NCBI GenBank assembly: GCA_037951105.1
Contig: JBAMJV010008321.1
Span: forward strand, 1-64,000
DNA: 64,000 nucleotides
Direction: 5' to 3'
Origin: Echinarachnius parma
Lineage: Eukaryota > Echinodermata > Echinoidea > Clypeasteroida > Echinarachniidae
Shown: positions 42,244 to 54,965 of the stretch, one piece after another
Numbering within the stretch: the stretch's first letter is position 1
Layout: every line of letters begins with the position of its first letter
Notes under the pieces: model-generated
What the model saw: the letters and a program-made list of their open reading frames with translations, nothing else
What the model was told of the DNA's origin: nothing
The model's database searches: none
Program-made: the position numbers and the translations under genes

Positions 42244-42598
42244 GTGGATTTGACAGTCGTGCAACTCCTCGTTCACCACGTAAAGTCCATAGACAATTCA
42301 TCGCTGGTGGGAATTTCCTTGACATATTTTTGGCCGAAAGACAGACTTGCATGAATACTCGACTCTGATTGGCCAAAAGTCCAAAGTGTCGTGTGTCGTG
42401 CTGGAAAAATCGCTCTCGGAGCGATTCGATGACACGACAAAAAAATCCCATCACGACACAGGCACGACACACGACACGATGTCGTGTTCGGTGTGACGGG
42501 TAAATAGAGTTTGTACATTATCGATTTTTTTGTGTCGTGAGGCATGTCGTTTTGTCGTGTCGTGGTGTCGTGTCGGACTTGGTTTGACGGCGCCTTTA

Positions 42599-45500
42599 AG
42601 GCGCCGTCAAACCAAACCCGACACGACACACGACACGACATTACGACACGACACACGACACGACATACGACACGACACACGACACGACTCACGACACGAC
42701 ACACGACAGGGCAGTACGTGACACACGACAATCTCAATAATGTCGTATTGGTCGTGTTTACTTCGTGCAGTGACAATAGTCCTTTGAAAAGAAGCATTTA
42801 GCCCTTTATAAATCAAATTTAACTTCACTAGAGCTAACTTCAAATAGAGAAACTGACCAGAAATGAATTGTGATTAAAAACGTGCAAAGAAAATGGGATT
42901 CCAAGTTTCCAACGGAACGGGATAGATCTACATCAATATATCTAGTAACTTTATGTTGACATAATACAGTATATTAGAGAAATTTTAACATGATATTTCC
43001 TTACTCATTGCCAAAGACTCATAAGTTCGTGCAGATTAATCATAACTCTATCATTAAGACAAAGAACATATAGGGGCGGAGGAAACACCAGGCATGATTC
43101 TGGAGCGCCTTAGAAATATAATATGGTTCTTTTTAAAGCCCCCCTCACCCCCCACACACACACAGCCCTCCACTTCTTTCTTCTTCTCTTTTCTTTGTGG
43201 GGGATATGGGGGGGGGGGGGGTGCCTATGATATGTGTAATGACCCTAAGTATAGTATTACGTGAGTTTATATTCTACTCAGTCCTCGCCCCCCCCCCCCC
43301 CCCCCATCCAAAAAAATCAGTAAAACAAAAGGAAAATGAATCCAAAATGCTTACTCTCTAGCTAGGACATTATTCATTTAATTTACCATACAGCTGCAAA
43401 AACGCGCATCACACACACAAACAAACATATTTTATACACGTACAGTGCGTCAACAGACACATACACACGCACGCACGCATAAACACACACGCACATACAC
43501 AAACACGCATCCAAACGCTTGAACACATATTGTTTGCAACACACACACACACACACACACACGCACGTACGCATTAACACACACGCACAAACACAAACAC
43601 ACAAACGCATGAACACACACACACACGCATAAACACACACACACATAGACAAACACACACACACATAGACAAACACGCACACACCAACGCACACACTCAC
43701 AAGCAGGATTCTTTGACAAACTTTGCATACATGCCTATGAAAAAGAAAAAAAAGTGGATTTAGCGCCCTTTTGAACTAAGTTCTACTAAACACACGATAT
43801 GTAAATACATTTTATGCACATTCATTAATGTAATTTCTACAAAGATCATTCTGTTCGTTTCAAATAAAAAGTGTAATAGTATTATAATAACAAAAAATCA
43901 TATAGTAAACAGAAAATATTTGTTTAAACATCAATCCTTTAATATATTAATCAAAAATATATCTTTTGTAGAAGAACAATTATGGGAAATCTCACTCTCT
44001 TGAAATAAAATCAAGTACGTACAGAACATAAGAATAACACTAATATATTAACATTAATTATAATAATCATTGATTGAGCAAATACTCTAAAAAAGAAAGT
44101 CAATATTATATTATATAATCATAGAGTTTGTTTATAAAAATCCTCCATTTATCTCAAGTAGTACTAATCTCAAGTGTCTAACAATCAACCAAGTTCCAAC
44201 GACACAACATTGTATTGTAACATGAAAATAAACATCATACTGATCCAGATACCTTTTCCCGTTTGTAACCAAACCATTACAGAAAGCATACATATTCTTA
44301 TTTTCTAAAGACAGTCGCATAATGTAATAAATGGAATATTGATATAAAGGAGTTTACCTTAGTATCTCTTCACCATGACTACTCAACAGTGAAAGGCTTT
44401 AAAATCTTACATTAGCCTTTCAGCTTGCAACCTGAACAAAATATTATACAACTAATGTTTTGAAACGTCCTTGAATGTTCGATGACATTTAATACTTAAA
44501 AAGGAGAGCTAGCCTACTGGAATTCAAAGGAAATATTAGTATCATAACAATATAAAAATGCAATTCAGGGGGCTCTCATATTTAAGTCTAAAAGTAATCA
44601 ATTAGTTTCGCCAAAACTTATATCTTAGACTTCAGTCATATGAATTCTTCTGAATTATATGTGATTAAATTAAGAATTTTCCATTATTAAACACCAATGT
44701 TTGGCAGCCACACATGCTGCATTTAAAATACATTTACAATATAAAATTGTGAAATATAAATATAACAGAATGGTGTGACATTTAGAAGAACATACATTAT
44801 TTAAAGGGATGTAGTAACTTTGTTGAAAAGTGCAAAAATTGATGCATGGACATGGTTAATAAAATGTGTATGTACATTACATGGCTGAGTAATAAGCAAA
44901 TTGCAAAGTGATATAATTCACTAACTCATTTCACTCACTTTGTACATGGTTTTAACAGTGGATAATTGAACATCTGAAAACTTCAATTATAAATATCTTT
45001 TTAACGCAATGAAAATTTGAACCCTGTCCCATGCTTTTATTGTTAATACGAATAAAACAAGGTAGGAGTGAAGGTTCCGTTAAAATTCCAATTGGAATTT
45101 GAAAATTTGGACAATAATACTAAGTCCCTTTAAAATAAAACCAGTTAAGTGTCTAACTCCCAAAAAATGAGCTTCCTCATTTAACTGAATGGCAATCTAA
45201 AAAGATTTATAACAATATGTTGGCAATTTCACATTGGGTATTTACCACTGTGGGACATTCCCATCCGAGTCCCTCTGAGAAACACACATCTCAAATGTTA
45301 TAGTCCGTTTGAAAACATGACCATTACATTCTTTATGCTTGAAATGTTAAAACATGTGCACTCAAGAGCTCTCTTCCAGAAATACTAATGTAGTTTAAGA
45401 ATTCCCACATGTACACATATCTTATGTTAAGTCCATGTTCCTATTAACAAGAAATAAAGTAAGACTGATCATGCATTATTTACTTTATCTCTTGTTTAAG

Positions 45501-47740
45501 GGATAGTTTAGTATCAGTCAAACGTTACTTAAGTAACCATCCTACATCATAGTTTACATACCTTGTATGATGCAAGACATAAAAAACTACAGTATTTTAA
45601 TTTTACAAGGAGAACTCAAGCTGCTTTAGATCTTGGTACATTGATTACTTCTGACAGTCACCATACAATCCAGATCCTTCAACACAACTGAAAATAAAGA
45701 TAAAGAAAAAACACACATAAGTTGATATCACTTTTATTTTAAAATTGCAAACATAAGTGGTGTAGCTCTGGCGGAACATTGCCCCCCCCCCTTTACTGAG
45801 GGGGGGGGGGGGGGGGGGGGGGTTGCAATACGGTAAAATAAAAAAAAAATGTGTAGTGTGCTTGCAATCATGAGTCAGTTGGACCAGGCTACACCACTGT
45901 GCTATAAGTGCATCACCAAACAGACACAAAATATATCAAACTCCCATGTTAGATATTAATTTGTACCCTGAATTATGCAGATGAAATTTGAATTTGAGTA
46001 ATGAAATGTGCATAATATTGTACTAACAAATGGCAATTCATCTTCAAGGCATGTGTCAACTATATCTACATGTTCTACCAAACTTACTGTATAGATTGTA
46101 AATGGTTGGTCCAAGTGCTGTCCATGTAGAACAACTTCTCAAAGGTTTTCCCTGGTGTTCCTTCATCAAGACAGGCACTGGATGGAGGCTGTCTAGCTAG
46201 ACTGTAACCTGTTGATGAAAGAAAGAAATGAACATAGATTTATTACCCATGCCTTGCTAATGAAAAAATAAATTGTATAAGGGATTGTATCAAGTACAAA
46301 CTTAACACCATTAACACTAATACACTATACACATAATTCTTAAATCCTCTGAACTAAATAGCCTTATTTTAGCTTTAGTACTTCTAGTTCTACCTGATGA
46401 TTTTGAATTATTTGGCCCAGGTAAGTTTGGCATGCATGACGCACAGAGATAAGGCATTGCTAGGGAACCGAGTCCTGGCCTTACTAGACCGGGTCTAGTC
46501 ACAATGCATACGCCTGTCTCTGTCGCGTGCCATGGTGTAGAACTGTAAATAGATTGTAAAAATATCATTTTATTTTTAAACCACGACTACTAATCAATGA
46601 CTTGAGATGGTCTTAAATGATTGTTAAGACCACGCTATCATCAAGCCCAAAGCTACAGAGTACAGATACAGAGTCATAAACTCATACACTTCGACCTTTG
46701 TGACTCGACCAGGTCCAGGACTAGAGTCTAGCTAGCCTAGCTATGCTAGACTAGTTAGACCTAGGCCTAGACTTTCATTCAGTTCACCTACCTACCTAGG
46801 CCTATTTCATTGTGATCTGTGCACGATCAGTCAAGCATGCTAAAGCCCACGCCCAAGGCAGGGCCAAACTTAAAATATAAGTTATTACTGAGGCCAAATC
46901 ATGCATAACTAATACCACTTATTATAATATCACTATCACTCGGTCTCTCAGAGTCAGACTAGTCTAACTCTAGAGTCAGGACTCCAGTCTCACTCTGAAT
47001 TCTCGGTTAGACTCACCAAGTATACAATTTAGTGTCAGTGAACGGAAACAACAAAGTCAAATAATGATTTGTCACAAGATCTCAAATATACGTAGAACGT
47101 TGTCAATAATCACAGTTATGTTCCAAAAGAAGTGAAATTACAGTGAAAGAGCGAAGTAACAGTGCTGTGTTGACTGTCCATTGTTTTCACAACATATTTG
47201 ACCACACATGGGACTATGGAAATCCCGTTTATATGATTGTGGCAAATAACATTACTTCTTATCAATTTGGGCGCCCAAATGAGTAATACATTTATAATAT
47301 TTACTAGGATGGTCTATAATACACATGATATTTTTCAATATTTACCTTCCATAGCAGAAAATATGGCCAACAAATGTCCAATCTTCATGTCGATTTGACA
47401 GTCGTGCAACTCCTCGTTCACCACGTAAAGTCCATAGACAATTCATCGCTGGTGGGAATTTCCTTGACATATTTTTGGCCGAAAGACAGACTTGCATGAA
47501 TACTCGACTCTGATTGGCCAAAAGTCCAAAGTGTCGTGTGTCGTGCTGGAAAAATCGCTCTCGGAGCGATTCGATGACACGACAAAAAAATCCCATCACG
47601 ACACAGGCACGACACACGACACGATGTCGTGTTCGGTGTGACGGGTAGATAGAGTTTGTACATTATCGATTTTTTTGTGTCGTGAGGCATGTCGTTTTGT
47701 CGTGTCGTGGTGTCGTGTCGGACTTGGTTTGACGGCGCCT
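42599..47740. mobile_element. 5.2-kb TIR element, copy 2
   Basis: Head-to-tail with copy 1 and about 97-98% identical. Differences are mostly in G/C run lengths, the CA tract, a 40-bp stretch near 44090 and scattered substitutions. Ends with GACGGCGCCT followed by TAA (47741-47743). The left and right flanks of the pair, TAA / TAA, fit a single target of 3 bp. Confidence 0.75.
45645..47388 (-). CDS. Hypothetical small secreted-like peptide, copy 2
   Basis: Exons 47388-47346, 46208-46088 and 45687-45645 repeat the copy 1 gene, with all splice sites and the frame intact. By eye the coding part differs by one silent change (GAC/GAT for Asp) and one replacement (Asn to Ser in GYNLARQ). Two changes in 207 nt is fewer than the insertions and deletions seen in the surrounding non-coding sequence, but this is too little to prove constraint. 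Confidence 0.45.
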
Positions 47741-47903
47741 TAAGGCGAGGCGTAGCTAGCGTTCATACTTCAATATGTAAATATTCAAACATAAGAAAGG
47801 GGGGCCGACCATGCTACGCGTCATTGGCCAGGTCTTCCTCTGCACTTAGTTATTTAGTCATACTGATTTTCTTCTAATCTCTTTTTTGTTCATAACCCTG
47901 TAG

Positions 47904-47948
47904 TACGTCTACCTGCTAAACAACACCGCTGATCCGCTGATACTTTGA
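47904..47948 (+). CDS. Possible terminal exon of MS4A-like gene 2
   Basis: After TTTTGTTCATAACCCTGTAG comes an open phase-0 frame YVYLLNNTADPLIL and a stop. Phase and strand fit a short cytoplasmic tail spliced after exon D (12.5 kb upstream, with the 5.2-kb dimer in between). No paralogous exon was found after gene 1. Weak evidence. Confidence 0.25.
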   Translation, partial: YVYLLNNTADPLIL

Positions 47949-48266
47949 CCCCAGAAGTCATTCCCGGGTGCTGAGAGCCTATATAGGGCCCGTCTATACG
48001 CTCACCAGGTGTGTTCCACATTTAAGGTGATATTATTTTTTTTTTGAAGGGATCTGTAATGATGTCGCCTCATAAAAAAAAAACTTTAAATAGTCATGCA
48101 CGTATAGACAGACGGTCCTATATTTCGTGTATTAGACCTGGAGACGTTCTTTGGTATGATGATTCAGCGAGGTTGCAACCTTGGGCACTTTTTTTTTTTA
48201 TAAGTACCTATTATAAAGATAATTAGCTAATTTGCCTATTTCTGAAATAAGGTCAGGGGTCATTTT

Positions 48267-49450
48267 TAGCTCATCCGGCCCGAAGGGCCCGATGAGCTTA
48301 TGCCATGGCGTTGCGTCCGGCGTCCGTCCGTCCGTCCGTCCTTCCGTCCGTCCTTCCGTCCGTCCGTCCGTCCGTCCGTCCGTCCACAATTTTCAAAATG
48401 CTTCTTCTTCGTTATTTTTCAACCGATTTTGATTCTGATTGTTTCATAAGATAGGGCTAGGAGGGGGATTTAAAACTTCTACACAGAATCGTGAAATTCA
48501 TTATATATGCTAATTTATGCAAATTTATTCGAAATCACAAAAAATGCTTCTTCTCCTTCATTTCTTGACCGATTTTGATTTGGTTTGCTTTATCTGGTAG
48601 AGCTAACTTAAGTACACTAAACTTCTACACAGAATTTTGAAATTTTTCTCCATTAATTAATTATGGTAATTTATGCAAATTTATTCCAAAAATCACAAAA
48701 AATGCTTCTTCTCCTTCATTTCTCGACCGATTTTGATTTGGTTTGCTTTATCTGGTAGAGCTAACTTTGGTACACTAAACTTCTACACAGAATTTTGAAA
48801 TTTTTCTCCATTAATTAATTATGGTAATTTATGCAAATTTATTCCAAAAATCACAAAAAATGCTTCTTCTCCTTCATTTCTCGACCGAATTTGATTTGGT
48901 TTGCTTTATCTGGTAGAGCTAACTTTGGTACACTAAACTTCTACACAGAATTTTGAAATTTTTCTCCATTAATTAATTATGGTAATTTATGCAAATTTAT
49001 TCCAAAAATCACAAAAAATGCTTCTTCTTCATTTCTCGACCGATTTTGATTTGGTTTGCTTTATCTGGTAGAGCTAACTTTGGTACACTAAACTTCTACA
49101 CAGAATTTTGAAATTTTTCTCCATTAATTAATTATGGTAATTTATGCAAATTTATTCCAGAAATCACAAAAAATGCTTCTTCTCCTTCATTTCTCGACTG
49201 ATTTTCATTCTGTTTGGTTTATCTAATAGGGCTAGGTTTCATAAGATAGGGCTAAGAGGGGGATTTCAAACTTCTATACAGATTCATGAAATTCATTATC
49301 TATGGTAATTTATGCAAATTATTCGAAATCACAAAAAATGCTTCTTCTCCTTCATTTCTCGACCGATTTTGATTTGGTTTGCTTTATCTGGTAGAGCTAA
49401 CTTTGGTACACTAAACTGCTACACAGAATTTTGAAATTTTTCTCCATTCA
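48267..49450 (+). repeat. Marine-type GGCCCGAAGGGCC / TCCGTCCG repeat with roughly 155-bp tandem array
   Basis: TAGCTCATCCGGCCCGAAGG, GATGAGCTTATGCCATGGCG, then a (TCCG)n tract (48320-48383), a signature of a repeat seen across many marine invertebrates. It is followed by seven units of about 155 bp: AAATGCTTCTTCTCCTTCAT, CGACCGATTTTGATTTGG, GGTAGAGCTAAC, CTTCTACACAGAATTTTGAA, TTAATTATGGTAATTTATGC. Middle units are nearly identical. Confidence 0.75.
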
Positions 49451-49459
49451 TTAATTATG

Positions 49460-49662
49460 GTAAATTTTTTATTTTTTTATTTTTTTAATTTTTTTTTAAT
49501 TTAATTTTTATTTATTTTTCTATTTTTATTTTTATTTTTTTTTATTTTATTTTATTTTTTGTTTGTTTGTTTGTTTGTTTTGTTTGTTTTTTTATTTTTT
49601 TTTATTTTTTTTTATTTTTATTTCGATTTTTTAAATTTATTTATTTATTTTTTTTTTCTTTT
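49460..49662. repeat. T-rich low-complexity tract
   Basis: About 200 bp of TTTTTATTTT and GTTTGTTTGT, following the tandem array. Confidence 0.85.
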
Positions 49663-50969
49663 CCCATGTCCCTTCCAGGGCATCAAATTTTTATTTTTTG
49701 ACCAGTTGAAAAGTGTACCACATGAAATTTGCGATATTTGATGTTGCGAGATGGCGGATGAGCGCTACGTCATTGACGTTCTGGTCTATCTAGGAATAGT
49801 ACAATAGTGATCAAAACAACTATGCTAGGGTAATTTGGGGCAAGGAATCCATTTACCGGTGCTCATTTGCATGTGTCGTATGGGCAACAACCTGAAATCC
49901 AAGATGGCTCCCCCTAATTCCATGTTTATAAATATTATTGATTGTCAGGGCCTACAGCCTCTAATAAGCAATAATTCCAGATTACTATTTTTCAATCATG
50001 TTCCAAATATGTAGTAAAGATATTTCAGATTTGTTGCCACCTTGCCAACCTCAAGCAATCCATATTATTTGCATAATTAGGTTATTCACCTAATTTGCAT
50101 AATTCCCCCAAATTGAGTGAACCCGAAAAGTAAAAATGACATGTAATACCACTTTTCTTAGCTTTTTTACATTTCTGATACTTATTTCCAAATATCACCA
50201 TGGCAACCTTCTCAAATCCAAGATGGCTGCTCCTCAAATTACACATGTTGTGATATACGACTTCATTCTTTTGGTTATATTAAGTAGATCGATATCATAA
50301 TTTGTGGACTTTAAAGTGTCACAATGTAGTTGGTTGCTTACAATAAATAAAAAATAAACAACTTTTACAAAATAAATGCTATTAAACTAACAAATAGCAT
50401 TATCTCCTTAAAAATGCCAAAGGCGGCCATTTAGGATTTATGTGGGTTGCGAAGGTGATACGTCGACTTGAGTATCATAAATGGATTTGTTGCCCCCAAA
50501 ACCTTGGAAAAGTGGTATTTCTCGTTAGTTTTTACCTTCTGGGTTCACAATATACACGATTTTACCTGATTTCTGGGAATAAGCAAATTAGGTAAATAAT
50601 CTAATTATGCTAATTATATGCATTACCAGAGGTTGCCAAGGTGCCGAGCTGAAGTATCTTTAATACGAGCATGATTAAATCTATATAACGTGTCATTATT
50701 GCTTATTAGAGGCTGTAGCCACTGAGAATCAATAATATTCATAAATATGCAAATTTGGGGCCGCCATCATCCTAGCATAATTGTTTTGATCACTATTGTA
50801 CTATTCCTAGATAGAAAATGACCCCTGACCTTATTTCAGAAATATGCAAAATGAGCTATAGTTCTCCAAGGGTGCCAATGTGGCAACCTAGCTGAATTTA
50901 TAACGAAACCATTTAGAACATACATTAAAACAAAAAATATTGTACTAAAGAACGTCTCCAGGTCCTAGA

Positions 50970-51560
50970 AACATCTACATGACTACAAAGGGGTTAATAA
51001 AATGTGTATAACTTTAGTCGGATATAATGGCCACTGTTTGTTTGAAATGTTGAGAATTGATATATATAATGATCTAATGTTAAAGTTTTTACTCTGAATT
51101 ATAAAACCTGTCTAGTTGGTAAATAGAAAATGATAATACGCAATCAGTTAATGTTCTTGAATACGCTATAGTTAAACTTTTTGGATGCAATTTATCCATA
51201 ACATTTCATTGGTAACGGGGGATGTGACGTTATTATTTTGTTTAAAAGGGAGCACATGAAGAAATTGATTTTTTGGTTTATTTATATGAAAATAATTATA
51301 CAAAATATGTAGTTGTTAGATGGTAGTTTGATTTAATGTACACCATATTGAAATGCTATGGATGTCAAAAAATATTGTTTATGAATGTGATTTAATTGTA
51401 TTTTGATATGTCAATTCATTGTATATGTAACCAGTGGAAAACAATTTTCTATGTAATGAGCATGGACATAATAAACTTCAATTCAATTCACACTGAACTG
51501 CTAAATGACGAGTGCAGGTTACACGATTAAAAAATGCGATTATGGGCATATGATGAACGA
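50970..51560. other. AT-rich stretch, possible LINE 3' tail
   Basis: No genes. AATAAACTTCAATTCAATTC at 51471-51490 looks like a polyadenylation signal plus short tail repeat of a LINE on the plus strand, but no upstream coding sequence supports it. Confidence 0.3.
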
Positions 51561-51579
51561 AAATGTTGTGGGGTTCGTA

Positions 51580-51785
51580 TTGAGCCTTTCGGATTAACGA
51601 ACCTCATTTCATATTCGGATAAACGAACCTCATTTCATTTTCGGATTAACGAACCTCATTTCATTTTCAGATTAACGAACGCCATATCATTATCGGATTA
51701 ACGAACCTTCGGAATATGGAACCCGATTTCATTTTCGGAGAAACGAACCTTCGGAATAACCGAACCTTCGGAATAACGTTATTTC
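51580..51785. repeat. Tandem repeat of CGGATTAACGAACCTCATTTCA
   Basis: About seven units of 26-28 bp (TTTTCGGATTAACGAACCTC), decaying into CGAACCTTCGGAATAACG. Confidence 0.8.
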
Positions 51786-52201
51786 AGTCATGTACACAGT
51801 GTTTGTAGTTATCATAATTATGTACTTAGTTATAAAAAAAACCTATTACTGAATATGCTTGAAGCGCTTTCATGCTTTTAGGTTTTGGGGGAATAATCTG
51901 AGAAGTATTATTTTTCTAGATGTACTATTATATATAAATGACCCACTCTTGGGATATCTTTATCTGAAAATATACCAATAGTCTCTCTGCCTTTAAAAGC
52001 GATATAATTGTTATATTTAATATAAGTAATAAGTCGTTTGTATAGTTGTACTATTCACTACTTGCCTTGCCTCTCCCCAACACACAAATTGTACTGAGTT
52101 TTTTTTTGCGCTTTTTTTTTCTTCTTTTTTTTCTGTGATGTATATTTAATCTAGAAATTATATATTCATGAGCTAAGCCTGTGAAAGGCAATCTTACCTA
52201 C

Positions 52202-52436
52202 TGTGACGAAAGTCTGAATGAAGGCTAGTTTATATCATCTCGGAGTCTTAAAAAAGACTAGTGATCGTGTTACGCAATGTGCGTTTGAATTGAGACTTGA
52301 ATACATGCTTATACACCTAACATCTTGTCTCCACTGCCTCTGCTTTCTGGCTTGTTTTCCCTAATTTTAGAGGTAGTTTGGTGAATTATGTCGTTGCTTG
52401 TGTGTGAGTCCGATGTTTGGATGCCGATTCTTAACA
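52202..52436 (+). repeat. 5' LTR of the Ty3/gypsy-type element
   Basis: 235 bp, TGTGACGAAAG...GATTCTTAACA. Confidence 0.9.
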
Positions 52437-52874
52437 AATGGGCGCTTATGTCCGGGAGTTGAACTGACAAACGGGCCGTTTTCGGGACCGTTTGTTCCCC
52501 TTTTGATCGAGTCTTGGTCGACGTCGCGTCGGTACGGCATACGGTGTCGGCGTCACACTTCACACTTTGCGTGTGTAGTAGGGGTATGTACTGTTGTGTA
52601 CTAACTCGATTACGATCGATTGATGTGTGTAGCGTTAGCTACTTTCTTGCGTTAGCATTTCAACACGGTGTACCGTGTATGTTCATTCATTGATGATGAC
52701 TGATGTGTTCTCTGTATTCTTGCTTTGAATACCATTTCTTCGGCTCAATTATTGAGTTTTCGGTGCATTCCATATGTGGATGTTCGTGATTCGTGAATGA
52801 TGGTATGAGATTACCTTTTAAAGTAATTGATGCCCATTAAAGTAGGAATATAATAAGTAGTACAGTGCGAGAGT

Positions 52875-54965
52875 GTGGACGACGTGTACGTGTCGAGGTC
52901 AATATCTAACGTTCGTTCGTGCGTGCGCGTAGTCGTACAGAGTATAGTGTCCGTAAACATGGATACACTATTTAATGTGCAAGAGTTTGTGAAAGATGTG
53001 ACTGTGGCGAGATTGAAGAAACTTCTCAAGGCTCAGTTGAAAGAAGTGGCATCTCATTTGGGGGCAGATATTTCTAAGTGCACTCGCAAAGCAGAAATAT
53101 TGGAAGCGGTTTTGGTACAGCTCAATTTAGAAGATGTTGAACAGGAAGTTATGGGACAGGCTGGAGTAGATGTAAACCTGTCTGAGGACAGTGCTAGGCA
53201 AGATCATGGCTCTGCAGGTAAAGTGGCTAATACTGGAAGTGTAGATTCCCAGATTAAACTTGCTAGCATCGAATTAGAAAAGGAGAGAGTGAAGATGGAG
53301 AGTTTGAAACTTCAAATTCAGTTGAACCAGTGGTCAGGTGCACCACAAGGAGGATCTAGGGGAGTTCAAGGTAACACTCCCAGAGGGCCTGATATTTCTA
53401 AGATGGCGAGTTGTGTGCCGCAGTTTTCTGAGGAAGATATTGATTCGTTTTTTGCATCTTTTGAGAGGATGGCACGGAATCTTGAATGGGAATACAGGTA
53501 TTGGCCTATGGTGGTTCAGCAGAAACTGATGGGTAGAGCTCAGAGTGTAGTTTGCGCCTTGTCAGATGATGAGGCGAATGACTATTGGAGTGTGAAAGAG
53601 GCGGTTCTTCGTGCCTGTGAATTGGTTCCTGAGGCCTATCGGCAGAAATTCCGGAGTTGTAGGAGGCTTCCTGGGCAGACCTTCGTGGAGTTTCAGAGAG
53701 AGAAAGAGATCCTGTTTGATCGATGGTATAGGTCATTGAAGCTTAAGCAAACATATGCAAACCTGCGTGAAGTGGTTTTGATGGAGGAGTTCAAGAAATC
53801 GGCTCCCCCTGACGTGAGATCATACTTAGAAGATCAGGGGGTACAAGTCGTAAGATCTGCTGCTGTCACTGCTGACAGCTATGAGTTGACCCATTCTCGG
53901 AAAAGTCCCCCGTACAGAAGGAAGTTTGATTCACCAAAGAATCAACACGAGCCATGGAGGCAAAGTGGCTACAGCGAGCGAGGTGGTAGGTCAAACACAG
54001 ACATGAAAAGAGACAAATCCAAATCCCCTGTGCCACAGAGAAGGGAAGTGACCTGCTTCCATTGTGGAAGGAAGGGACATATTATGTCTGAATGCTGGCA
54101 GTTAAAAGAAAAGGAAAAAATGAAAGAAAATTCACAGAAAAAAGAAACACATGGCTTTCTGAGGCCTGAGGTAGGGGACGACAGTGATTTCTTTGACGAC
54201 AGATATAGTCAGTTCGTCTCATACGGAAAGGTGGATTTTGAGGATTCAGTAGGAATCGAGGTAGTAATCCTTCGGGATACAGGCGCAACTCAAACCCTGA
54301 TGGCAATTGATCCCCAATCTTTGCCTGCGGGATCCTTCACGGGGAGGCACATTTTGATCTATGATGTAAATGGTGGGACGCAATCAGTCCCATTGTACAA
54401 GACGCGGCTATCATGTGATCTGATTGCAGGAGAGGTGATTATTGGAGTGGTTCCAAGTCTTCCGATGAAGGGTATCACATTGCTCCTGGGCAATGATCTT
54501 GCAGGGGGTCAGGTTACAGTAACCAAGAAGCCAGTTTTGGTCGATGAAACAGAACGTCTGGAAGATGAGTTTCCTGGCATTTTCCCAGCATGTGTTGTTA
54601 CCCGAGCACAGGCACGTCACAAGAGGAGCCTTATGGAAGGGGACCAAGTTTCACTTGGAGAGACATTCTTTGGGTCCTTGGATGAGGATAAGATTGCAGA
54701 TTGTCAAGAGAGTCTGTTTGGGAAGTCTTTGTCGAAGATCATGGCTCACTTCTTTTGGCCAGGTATACGGAGTGATGTGGCCGCCTTCTGTCGATCGTGT
54801 CATACCTGCCAGATGGTTGGAAAACCCCAGCATGTGATCAAACCAGCACCGTTGACTTTCCTTGCGAAGTTTCGCGACAAAAACCAGCGACTGTTTCGAT
54901 GGAGCTTGATCCTCCAGCCCTTTGCTCTTAAGATGTTAAGGATGTTAAGGGGAAGGACAATGTGA
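52875..54965 (+). pseudogene. gag-protease-integrase region of the LTR element (fossil)
   Basis: Domains in order: a SAP-like N-terminal segment (KKLLKAQLKEVASHLG), a gag body, a CCHC zinc knuckle CFHCGRKGHIMSEC, a retroviral-type aspartic protease motif RDTGAT, and an integrase HHCC zinc-binding region ending CRSCHTCQ. The more likely initiator is the ATG at 52959 (MDTLFNVQEF). Treated as a broken relic of gag-pol. Confidence 0.8.

Larger units (their letters stand above)
37365..42595. mobile_element. 5.2-kb TIR element (CGACACGACA type), copy 1
   Basis: Ends AGGCGCCGTCAAACCAA and its exact inverse, followed inward by CGACACGACACACGACACGA arrays at both ends (37380-37500, 42400-42590). TAA flanks it on the left, and TTA separates it from copy 2. 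The interior is mostly AT-rich sequence with a (CA)-rich tract (38165-38470) and G/C runs. A spliced 68-residue frame lies on the minus strand at 40502-42243. No recognisable transposase. The TWA duplication and the style of ends suggest PIF/Harbinger, as inference. Confidence 0.72.
48128..50960. mobile_element. Large fold-back element with nested repeat
   Basis: GACCTGGAGACGTTCTTTGG (48137) and CCTATTTCTGAAATAAGGTC (about 48235) on the left recur inverted at 50815-50970. AGGAATAGTACAATAGTGATC (49791) recurs inverted at 50785-50810, and ATTTGCATAATTAGG words mirror near 50075 and 50590. The centre is near 50300. Segment 48267-49760 is an insertion in the left arm. Boundaries approximate. Confidence 0.55.

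Noticed and set aside
48198-48432. TDGRTEGRTDGR / RPSVRPSV frames
   Set aside because: Translations of the TCCG tetranucleotide tract.
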